A DNA stretch of 64,000 nucleotides from Helicobacter sp. MIT 99-5507 (GTDB lineage Bacteria > Campylobacterota > Campylobacteria > Campylobacterales > Helicobacteraceae): the NCBI RefSeq assembly GCF_003364295.1, contig NZ_NXLO01000003.1, positions 124,001 through 188,000 of the forward strand. The letters are read 5' to 3'. Position 1 is the first letter of the stretch; every line of letters starts with the position of its first letter. The notes below the pieces were generated by a model. The model worked only from the letters and a program-made list of their open reading frames with translations. It was not told the origin of the DNA and searched no databases. The position numbers and the translations under genes are program-made. This document shows positions 56,972-64,000 of this stretch, in pieces.

Positions 56972-57238
56972 GTGGAAGCAAAATTTATCTCTCTAGCAAT
57001 TGAAACGTACAAAATAACACTGATTGTATCACTACCATTATTGCTTACTGGGCTGATTGTAGGACTAATAGTAAGTATATTTCAAGCAACTACACAAATA
57101 AATGACGCTACACTATCTTTCATACCAAAAATTTTAGCAATCATTGCTGTATTGATTTTTACAATGCCTTGGATGTTAAATATGATAACTGATTACACTA
57201 GAATCTTATTTAATATGATTCCGGATTTTCCATTTTAA
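56972..57238 (+). CDS. fliQ: Flagellar export protein FliQ
   Basis: 88 aa with two membrane helices and the highly conserved IVSIFQATTQINDATLSFIPKI. Part of the FliPQR export gate of the flagellar type III secretion system. GTG start, giving MEAKFISLAIETYKITL, which fits homologues; the ribosome site is poor. Placed before murB as in H. pylori. Confidence 0.95.
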   Translation: MEAKFISLAIETYKITLIVSLPLLLTGLIVGLIVSIFQATTQINDATLSFIPKILAIIAVLIFTMPWMLNMITDYTRILFNMIPDFPF

Positions 57239-57256
57239 ATATCAGACATTTTAATA

Positions 57257-58051
57257 ATGATAGAAAAAATAGTAGATTTTAAAAAATATTCAAGTATCAA
57301 AATTGGTGGAATAAAAAAGTTAAAAATAGCACAAACTATCAATGAAGCACTGATCCTATCAAAAACACATGTCTTACTTGGTAAAGCAAGCAATACACTA
57401 ATATCACCTGATGCTAAGAATCTTTTTTGTCTTGGTGATGAATTTGACTATATAAAAGAAAATGATGATTTTATAGAAATTGGTGCAAAAAGTAGTGCAA
57501 GAAAAGCCTTTTTGTATTTTAGGGAGCAGAATCTAAAAGGTGCAGAATTGTTAGGCTCAATACCTGGAAGCATTGGCGGTGTAATAAAAATGAATGCAGG
57601 CATAAAAGAATATGAAATAAAAGATTCTATTGTTTCTGTGAATATAAATGGAGAATGGATAGAATCTAATAATATAGATTTTTCTTATAGGCATAGTAAT
57701 ATTGATGGTGTAATTATTGCAACAAGATTCAAAAAAGAAAAAGGTTTTAGATTTGAATTAGAAGATTTATTTAAAGATATGAGAAAAAATCAGCCAAAAG
57801 AACCTAGCCTTGGGAGTTGCTTTAAAAATCCAAAAGAAATGCATGCAGGAAAACTTCTTGATATATCAAATCTAAAGGGATTTAAAATAGGCGACATGGC
57901 TTTTAGTAAAAAACATGCAAATTTTATGGTAAATCTCGGAAATGGAAACTTTGATGATGCGATAAAATTAATCAATCTTGCACAAAATGAAATCTATGAA
58001 AAACACAAAATAGCATTAAAAACTGAAATTATTATCATCAAGGGAGAATAA
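57257..58051 (+). CDS. murB: UDP-N-acetylenolpyruvoylglucosamine reductase
   Basis: FAD enzyme of peptidoglycan precursor synthesis. 264 aa, the short type. LLGKASNTLI and GAELLGSIPGSIGGVIKMNAG (FAD/phosphate binding) and the catalytic Ser region PSLGSCFKNP are visible, with KKHANFMVNLGN in the C-terminal substrate domain. The ribosome site is weak; 18 bases after fliQ. Confidence 0.94.
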   Translation: MIEKIVDFKKYSSIKIGGIKKLKIAQTINEALILSKTHVLLGKASNTLISPDAKNLFCLGDEFDYIKENDDFIEIGAKSSARKAFLYFREQNLKGAELLGSIPGSIGGVIKMNAGIKEYEIKDSIVSVNINGEWIESNNIDFSYRHSNIDGVIIATRFKKEKGFRFELEDLFKDMRKNQPKEPSLGSCFKNPKEMHAGKLLDISNLKGFKIGDMAFSKKHANFMVNLGNGNFDDAIKLINLAQNEIYEKHKIALKTEIIIIKGE

Positions 58052-58054
58052 ATT

Positions 58055-58507
58055 TTGAAAATCTTATTTGTATGTTTAGGCAATATATGCCGCTCACCTC
58101 TTGCTGAAGGTATCGCAAGAGAATATATAAAAAACAAGAATCTAAATATTGAAGTAGATTCTTGTGGGACTAGCGGATGGCATATAGATGAACCACCAGA
58201 TAGAAGATCTATTGATATTGCAAAAAAATATGGTATTGATATAAGCAAACTAAAAGGAAGACAAATTAGTGTTTATAGTGATGCAAATTGGGATTATTAT
58301 ATTGTGATGGATGAAAGTAATAAAAGAGATTTAATTAATATGGGATTTCAAAAAGAAAAAATCAAAAAGTTAGGAGAGTTTGGAGCAAATAATGCGGATG
58401 TGCCTGACCCGTATAACTACAAAGATATGCAAGGATTTGAAAATGTGTTTAATATGATTAATTCTTGTATAAATAATATGTTTGATTCGAAAACAAAAAT
58501 CATTTAA
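58055..58507 (+). CDS. Low-molecular-weight protein tyrosine phosphatase
   Basis: 150 aa. P-loop CLGNICRS (Cys7, Arg13) at the very N terminus and the general-acid loop DVPDPYN near residue 112 are intact. Cytoplasmic. In bacteria such enzymes oppose tyrosine kinases of polysaccharide export, or act as arsenate reductase-like enzymes; no kinase is nearby. TTG start with AGGGAG eight bases upstream, three bases after murB. Confidence 0.9.
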   Translation: MKILFVCLGNICRSPLAEGIAREYIKNKNLNIEVDSCGTSGWHIDEPPDRRSIDIAKKYGIDISKLKGRQISVYSDANWDYYIVMDESNKRDLINMGFQKEKIKKLGEFGANNADVPDPYNYKDMQGFENVFNMINSCINNMFDSKTKII

Positions 58508-58517
58508 TTATTATTTG

Positions 58518-58530
58518 TTACAAAATGTAA
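58518..58530. promoter_or_regulatory. Palindrome upstream of the formate dehydrogenase locus
   Basis: TTACA, three bases, TGTAA, followed by a second TGTAAA...TTTACA pair to 58548. The 117-base gap before the poly-ferredoxin gene is otherwise AT-rich. Possible operator; chance is not excluded. Confidence 0.3.
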
Positions 58531-58624
58531 AATTGATATTATTTACAAACAATACACATATTCATTAAATACAAGTATCAGTTACAATTACTCGCAAAAT
58601 AAATTTATTTAAGGTTTATAATGT

Positions 58625-60136
58625 ATGAATTATGATGATTTAAGTCCATTATTTACAATGCTAAATGAAACTCAAATTGAAGTATTGAAAAATGGATATG
58701 ATATTTTATTGTCAAATATCAAGCTAGATTACCAAAGCGATATTAGCGTAGATAATACAATATTAGTTGTTGGTGAAAATGAACTAGCAAATGACTTTAT
58801 AAATAAAACAAAAGATAAATTTAATATCACGCAAAAACCATATATCGAACAATATGGCGGAATAATTGGTGATTTTATATCTATAGTAGAAGATGAAGAA
58901 ATACATACTGCACAAATTGTATTTTTTATCAAGATAGAATTAGATTCTAGAATCTTAGATAAAACAACACAGCTTGGAATCCACTTTGTAAATAGCTATG
59001 AAAATATAGATTCTATGGCTAAAGAAATAGAAAATCTAATCGGTGATTTTACATACGAAAATACGATTTTATTTGATGAAAATAAATGCCAATACCATCA
59101 TAGAGATAAAACTGCAAATTCATATTGTAGCGAGTGTGAAAGTGTATGTCCAACATTTGCTATAACAAAAGATGACAAAGCAAAAGAATTGAGATTTTCA
59201 AATATAGATTGTATATTTTGCGGAAAATGCGTTGGAATATGTCCAAGTGGTGCTATGCAAAAGGCAAATGCTCCATTGATTGAGATAACAAAAGCAGCAC
59301 AGAATTATCAAGATAAGATTCCGCTTATTCTTAGCAAACAAGATATAGAATCTTTCATAGATTCTAATATTGATATAAAAGATTCTAGTGTGACACCATT
59401 TGTCCTTCCAAATATAAATATGCTAAATGAAGTGTATTTTATATCTATTTTGCAAACAACTAGCACACAATGTATTTTATATGGAAATATAGAATCTAAT
59501 TTAAAAGATTCTATTGATTTTATAAATGACTTGTATGAAAGAATATGCAACAAAAAAGCAATATATTTGCACAATGAAATCAAATCTTATAAAAACCTAG
59601 AAATAGAGAATCTTCCAAAATACCACTACATTGCAGAATCTAATGAATTTAATAGAGAAATTTTTAAAGAAAGGGTAAAATTTCTCATAAAAGATAATGA
59701 TTATGGTAATCTTGCAAATAGAGCAAGTATAAAATATACAGATTTAAAGATTGATTCAGATAATTGCACGCTTTGCATGTCTTGCGTAGAATCTTGCAAT
59801 ACAAAAGCACTCATTAACTCAAAAGATAATTTTGAATTATTATTAAATCCTTCGCTTTGCACTGCTTGCAGACTATGTGTAGATATTTGCCCAGAATCTA
59901 TAATAAAAATGCCACTTGATGGAATAAGGTTAAATAATACATTTTTCACCTATAATACAAAAGCAAAAGATGAACCATTTAAATGCGTAGAATGCGGTAA
60001 AATCTTTGCAAGTACAAAATCCATCAAAAAAGTGCAAAATTTGATGTTTCCAGTCTTTAAAAATGATGAAATCAAACAAAAATCAATTCTTTGTTGCGGT
60101 GATTGCAAAGTAAAAATAATGTTTAGAACAAATTGA
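58625..60136 (+). CDS. Multi-cluster ferredoxin-like protein of the formate dehydrogenase locus
   Basis: 503 aa, no signal peptide, so cytoplasmic. Four ferredoxin-like Cys sets: CSECESVC, CIFCGKCVGIC, CTLCMSCVESC and CTACRLCVDIC, roughly at residues 168, 196, 379 and 413. A C-terminal CVECGK...CCGDC pair could bind zinc or another cluster. The N-terminal 150 residues are unlike known domains to me. Precedes a TorD-like chaperone and the Tat-exported FdhA. Likely an electron carrier, or a factor that helps assemble formate dehydrogenase. Campylobacter has a similar ferredoxin next to selenocysteine genes, from memory. Confidence 0.78.
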   Translation: MNYDDLSPLFTMLNETQIEVLKNGYDILLSNIKLDYQSDISVDNTILVVGENELANDFINKTKDKFNITQKPYIEQYGGIIGDFISIVEDEEIHTAQIVFFIKIELDSRILDKTTQLGIHFVNSYENIDSMAKEIENLIGDFTYENTILFDENKCQYHHRDKTANSYCSECESVCPTFAITKDDKAKELRFSNIDCIFCGKCVGICPSGAMQKANAPLIEITKAAQNYQDKIPLILSKQDIESFIDSNIDIKDSSVTPFVLPNINMLNEVYFISILQTTSTQCILYGNIESNLKDSIDFINDLYERICNKKAIYLHNEIKSYKNLEIENLPKYHYIAESNEFNREIFKERVKFLIKDNDYGNLANRASIKYTDLKIDSDNCTLCMSCVESCNTKALINSKDNFELLLNPSLCTACRLCVDICPESIIKMPLDGIRLNNTFFTYNTKAKDEPFKCVECGKIFASTKSIKKVQNLMFPVFKNDEIKQKSILCCGDCKVKIMFRTN

Positions 60137-60147
60137 AGGTATATTTT

Positions 60148-60837
60148 ATGTTAAAGAAAAAACAAGATTCACAAAACAATCAAAATGAAGCAATAGAACG
60201 TGCCAGAATCTTATATTATGATTTTTTTGCTGGATTATTTTTGTATGACTTATTGATAAATAGAAAAGATTTACTATTAGAGCAAGTAAAGATTCTAAAA
60301 ACACAACCTTTAAATGATGGTGATTTAGTATTTTTTGAAGCATTAGAAAATGAAATTCAAACTAATGGAATAAAAAATATTTTATTTGAATATACTAGAT
60401 TTTTTATGCTTCCATTTGATGTAAATGAAAATGTATCAATAAATAGATTGGCAAAAAAAAGAGATAAAAACGAAAAAAAAGAAAAAAGCGCCTCCCAAAT
60501 AATTCTATATTTGTCATATTATTTAGATGGCACGATAGCAGGCAATGGCTTGTCAATAGCAAAAGAAAAAGTAAGAAAAAGTAAAGTTAGATTGAATGAA
60601 AAAGAATTTAAAGAAAATGAAGAACATATAGGTTTTCTTTTTGTATTTAGTAAATATCTGTTACAAAACAATGAAAACTCTTTGCAAAATGAAGTTTTTA
60701 AAGATTGCATAATACCAATGAAAGATAAAATTATAGAAAATATAAACAATAAATATCTAGATTCTATGTATTACAATATAGCAAATCTAATGAAGAGTTT
60801 TTTAGATTTTGAGATGGCTTTTAATGTGAAAAGTTAA
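60148..60837 (+). CDS. TorD-like formate dehydrogenase chaperone
   Basis: 229 aa from the ATG at 60148, preceded by GAAGG; an in-frame TTG at 60133 overlaps the previous gene's end. All-helical, with ARILYYDFFAGLFLYD at the N terminus and EYTRFFMLPF near residue 92, the pattern of TorD/DmsD redox-enzyme maturation proteins. Such chaperones hold the Tat signal of a molybdo-enzyme until cofactor insertion. A Lys/Glu-rich insert lies near residues 110-120. Confidence 0.8.
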   Translation: MLKKKQDSQNNQNEAIERARILYYDFFAGLFLYDLLINRKDLLLEQVKILKTQPLNDGDLVFFEALENEIQTNGIKNILFEYTRFFMLPFDVNENVSINRLAKKRDKNEKKEKSASQIILYLSYYLDGTIAGNGLSIAKEKVRKSKVRLNEKEFKENEEHIGFLFVFSKYLLQNNENSLQNEVFKDCIIPMKDKIIENINNKYLDSMYYNIANLMKSFLDFEMAFNVKS

Positions 60838-60871
60838 ATCAAGTAGAGTTTTTTTAAAAGAAGATTCTACT

Positions 60872-60882
60872 GGGTTTAACCC
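60872..60882. promoter_or_regulatory. Short GC-rich dyad before the Tat peptide gene
   Basis: GGGTT-T-AACCC, 25 bases before the start of the small Tat protein. It stands out in this AT-rich gap. A possible operator or the head of a mRNA hairpin for the fdh genes. Confidence 0.3.
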
Positions 60883-60906
60883 GCTAATTCACATAAAAGG
60901 AGAAAT

Positions 60907-61104
60907 ATGTCAAAAGAGAGACGAAACTTTCTCAAAGCTACTGCTAAAGCAGGGGCGATAACAGCAGTTGCTGGCATTGCAATAACTGCTTGTTCAAACA
61001 CAAAAGTAGAACAAAAAGAAGTAGCAAAGGGTAAGTCAAGAAAACAAGAAGTACTTTATCAAAAAAGTAAATACTGGGATTCTTATTACAAGGTAGCATA
61101 TTAA
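60907..61104 (+). CDS. Small Tat-signal protein of the formate dehydrogenase region
   Basis: 65 aa. Twin-arginine signal ERRNFLKATAKAGAIT followed by AGIAITAC; a lipobox-like Cys at about residue 29 is possible. The tail is short and basic-aromatic (YWDSYYKVAY). This is the conserved small 'formate dehydrogenase region TAT target' found next to fdhA in this phylum; it may be a membrane-associated small subunit or an assembly aid. AAAGGAG ribosome site; 28 bases before fdhA. Confidence 0.85.
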   Translation: MSKERRNFLKATAKAGAITAVAGIAITACSNTKVEQKEVAKGKSRKQEVLYQKSKYWDSYYKVAY

Positions 61105-61132
61105 AGGTTTAAAATGAAAGAAGGGAGTGAAA

Positions 61133-63949
61133 ATGAGTGATAATAGAAATATGCAAAATAGACGAGCATTTCTAAAACTTTCTTTACTTGGCTCTGCAAT
61201 AGGAGTATCTCAAGTATTAGGTAGTGAAGAAAATAGAGTTTTAAGACAGGCAACTCATCAAGAATTAAAAGAAAATTTTCCAAATTCTAAGAGAATAAAG
61301 ACAATATGCACACATTGTTCGGTTGGCTGTGGAATCATTGCTGAAGTTGTTGATGGAATCTGGGTGCGTCAAGAAGTAGCACAAGATCATCCAGTATCAC
61401 AAGGTGGTCATTGCTGCAAAGGTGCAGATATGATTGATAGAGTTAGAAGCACAACTAGACTTAGATATCCTATAGAAAAAGTAAATGGTGTATGGCAAAA
61501 AACATCATGGGACAACTCTATGGATAAAATTGCTAAAAAAATTACTGAAATTAGAGAAAAGTATGGTCCAGATAGCCTTATGCTTATTGGAAGTGCTAAA
61601 GTTAGTAATGAACAAAGCTATTATGTTAGAAAGTTTGCAGCATTTTTAGGAACAAATAATATAGATCATCAAGCTAGAATCTGACACTCTCCAACAGTCG
61701 CTGGTGTGGCGAATACATTTGGATATGGTGGAATGACAAACCATATAGCTGATATGATGAATTCTAAATTTATCTTTATCATTGGTGCAAATCCGGCAGT
61801 AAATCACCCTGTTAGTATGGTGCATTTTTTACGTGCAAAAGAAGCGGGCGCAAAAATAGTATGCGTAGATCCATATTATAGTAAAACTGCAGCAAAAGCT
61901 GATGAATTTATTAGAATAAGAAGTGGAACTGATGTAGCACTAGTTTATGGAATGATTAATGTAATAGTAGAAAATAACCTACACGATAAACAATACCTAA
62001 AAGATCGTGTATATGGCTATGAAGAAATATTTAAAGAAGCAAAAAAATATACTCCTGAAGTAGTAGCAGATATTACAGGGATTCCAAGTGAGACAATTAT
62101 TAGAATTGCAAAAGAAATGGCTAAAGCAAAACCAGCAAGCTTAGTGTGGAATCAAGGTCTAACACAACATACAGTTGGCACAAACAATACAAGAGTTATG
62201 CCTATTTTACAAATGATATTAGGAAACATAGGTAAAAAAGGTGGTGGTGTAAATATCTTAAGAGGACATGATAATGTTCAAGGTGCTAGCGATATGAACA
62301 ACCTTGCAGATTCACTTCCTGGATATTATGGACTTGGCGAAGGTCCTTGGAGACATTTTTGCAAACATTGGTATGTAGATTATGAATGGATGAAAAGTCG
62401 CTTCAAAAGTAAAGAGATGATGGAGAAAACCGGCTATGCACTATCTACTTGGCGATTTGGTGTGCTTGATGAGGAAAATTATGCAAACAATGCAGATACA
62501 CAAATCAAAGCACTTATTGTTATTGGTAATGGAATCTCAACTACAACCTTACTCGATAAAACAAAAGAAGCACTTGATAAACTAGAATTATTAGTATTTA
62601 TCGATCCTTATGTAAATGATGTAGCTGTAGTAACTGATAGAAAAGATAATCTTTTCTTATTACCTGCTGCTTCACAAATGGAAACAAGTGGTTGTGTCGC
62701 TGCTACAAATCGTGGATATCAATGGAGATATCAAGTAATCAAACCTATGTTTGAATGCAGAGAAGACCATGAGATTCTATTTGATTTAGCAGAGAGACTT
62801 GGATTTAAAGAACAATATCAAAGAGCTCTATATGAAAATGCTAAAAAAGATGGTAGAAGCGAATTTATTTGGCCTGATGATGCAACAACAGAAATGGCAC
62901 AAAGCATTAGAAGCATAGGATTGCAAGGACTTAGTGCAAAAAGATTAAAAGAGCATTGTGATAATTGGCATATGTTTGATAGCGTAACATTAGAAGGAAA
63001 AGGACCTATGAAAGGACAATATTACGCACTACCTTGGCCTTGCTGGAGTGAAAAACACCCAGGAACTCCAATAATGTATGCTGATGATTTACCTGTTATG
63101 AAAGGTGGTATGGGCTTTAGGGTAAATTGGGGCATAACTGCACCTGATGGAACAAATATGATGAGCTTAAGAGGCTTACCAGATTCCAAAATTAAAGGAC
63201 ATCCTGCTATCACTGCGGATAATATAGAAAGTGTCCTTGGTATAAAACTTACAAAAGAAGAGAAAGAAAAAGTAAAAGGCACTACATTTGCAACTGATAA
63301 TTCAAACATATTAGTTGAAAAAGCACTAGAAGCAGGAGTTTGTCCATATGGAAATGGAAAAGCTAGGATGGTTGTTTGGAATTGGTATGATAAGATTCCA
63401 CTACATAGAGAGCCTTTGCATAGCTTTAGGAATGATTTAATAAAACAATATCCAACATTCCCAGATAAAAAAGATTTATTTAGAGCAAATATAAAATATA
63501 TCTCAAGACAAACACAAAAAGATTGGAAGAGTGAATATCCGCTAAATATGCTAACAGGAAGATTAGTCGCGCATATGGGAACTGGAACTGAAACTAGAAG
63601 TGCAAAATATCTAGCTGAAATCCAACATGAAATGTTTGTAGAAATTCACCCAGATACAGCACTAAATCTAGGTGTTAGAGATGGTGATATGGTATGGGTA
63701 CATGGTACTTCTGGAACAAAGATTCTAGTAAAAGCTAGACATTCATATAGAGTTGATGAAAGTAGCGTTTTCTTGCCACAAAATTTCTCTGGTGTATATT
63801 CAGGTAAAAGCCTACTTGATAAATATCCACAAGGGACAGAACCTTATGCTATAGGTGAAGCTGTAAGCCTTATAACTAGCTATGGATTTGATTATAATAC
63901 TGCATGTCCTGAAACAAAATGTGGATTATGTAGAATTGAGAAAGCATAA
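61133..63949 (+). CDS. fdhA: Formate dehydrogenase large subunit with selenocysteine
   Basis: Periplasmic molybdopterin enzyme that oxidises formate to CO2 and feeds electrons through FdhB/FdhC to quinone. 938 aa including selenocysteine at residue 184, encoded by the in-frame TGA at 61682-61684 (context ARI-U-HSPTVAG, exactly the active-site position). Tat signal with Arg10-Arg11 (NRRAFLK). A [4Fe-4S] cluster is formed by Cys59, Cys62, Cys66 and one of Cys94/95. The start at ATG 61133 follows AGGGAG; a GTG at 61127 lies inside that site. Both halves are in the same frame and a SECIS-like hairpin follows the TGA, so this is one gene and not a broken one. It requires SelA, SelB and tRNA-Sec encoded elsewhere. 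Confidence 0.95.
61685..61722 (+). promoter_or_regulatory. SECIS-like element of fdhA
   Basis: Immediately after the TGA. An upper stem TCGC (61698-61701)/GCGA (61709-61712) encloses the loop TGGTGTG with the GGU feature of bacterial SECIS; a lower stem CCAA (61691-61694)/TTGG (61719-61722) is possible. Distance from the UGA to the loop is about 17 bases, in the usual range. Pairing was done by eye. Confidence 0.55.
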
Positions 63950-63961
63950 GGGAGGTAATAA

Positions 63962-64000
63962 ATGAGTGAATTAACTAGCGGTGGATTTAATGCTACAAAT
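63962..64000 (+). CDS. fdhB: Formate dehydrogenase iron-sulfur subunit (start only)
   Basis: Only 13 codons lie inside the window (MSELTSGGFNATN). GGAGGT five bases before the ATG, 12 bases after the fdhA stop. Named from its place behind fdhA; the Cys-rich part lies beyond the window. Confidence 0.65.
   Translation, partial: MSELTSGGFNATN

Noticed and set aside
61682-61684. TGA as a nonsense mutation making fdhA a pseudogene
   Set aside because: Same frame continues, the codon is at the selenocysteine site of the family, and a SECIS-like hairpin follows.

Overview
The window is a gene-dense, AT-rich (about 30% GC by eye) stretch of a Campylobacterota chromosome, almost certainly a Helicobacter. 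The pointers are a single reading frame fusing RNA polymerase beta and beta' (2886 aa), a respiratory complex I operon with non-canonical proteins in the NuoE and NuoF places and with the flagellar gene pflA directly after nuoN, a fliQ-murB pair, an HP0268-like gene before miaB, and a one-sided zinc ribbon in ribosomal protein L33. Fused rpoBC is known from Helicobacter and Wolinella; the low GC argues against Wolinella. The metA-metY pair and a selenocysteine formate dehydrogenase suggest a non-pylori, possibly enterohepatic species (inference).

Layout. 0.1-2.6 kb: methionine genes metA and metY (minus strand), flanked by a 49-bp imperfect direct repeat. 2.6-6.2 kb: a TauE/SafE permease and uvrA (plus). 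6.2-22.1 kb: a minus-strand operon nuoABCD-(E)-(F)-GHIJKLMN-pflA with overlapping or nearly abutting genes. 22.2-28.1 kb: a DUF2130 protein, an amino-acid ABC transporter (ATPase and permease on minus; binding lipoprotein on plus), ferritin and a PiT-type phosphate transporter. 28.4-38.7 kb: metallophosphoesterase, DJ-1-like protein, nusA (minus), an HP0268-like gene, miaB, a DUF374 acyltransferase, three genes resembling PilM/PilN/PilO, then polA and xth on minus. 38.7-55.5 kb: the translation/transcription super-cluster, read right to left as tRNA-Thr, Tyr, Gly, Thr, tuf, rpmG, tRNA-Trp, secE, nusG, rplK, rplA, rplJ, rplL, rpoBC, rpsL, rpsG, fusA, with visible internal regulatory hairpins and a strong promoter at its head. 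55.6-58.5 kb: a 36-residue membrane peptide, di-haem cytochrome c peroxidase, fliQ, murB and a small tyrosine phosphatase. 58.6-64 kb: the formate dehydrogenase locus (poly-ferredoxin, TorD-like chaperone, small Tat protein, fdhA with an in-frame UGA, start of fdhB).

How it fits together. Formate dehydrogenase and a complex I lacking the NADH-oxidising module indicate respiration that feeds on formate and on reduced flavodoxin or ferredoxin rather than NADH. Ferritin, cytochrome c peroxidase and the DJ-1-like protein fit a microaerophile coping with iron and peroxide. pflA and fliQ show that it is flagellated.

No gap longer than 300 bases lacks a gene; the larger gaps (28114-28377, 37769-37944, 55479-55635, 56818-56971) hold promoters, hairpins or nothing recognised. 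Bases 1-169 hold no convincing gene, only one copy of the direct repeat. No insertion sequence, prophage or CRISPR array was seen. The least explained signals are the great excess of the short palindrome AGAWTCT throughout, the repeat pair around metYA, the PilMNO-like trio and the 36-residue peptide.
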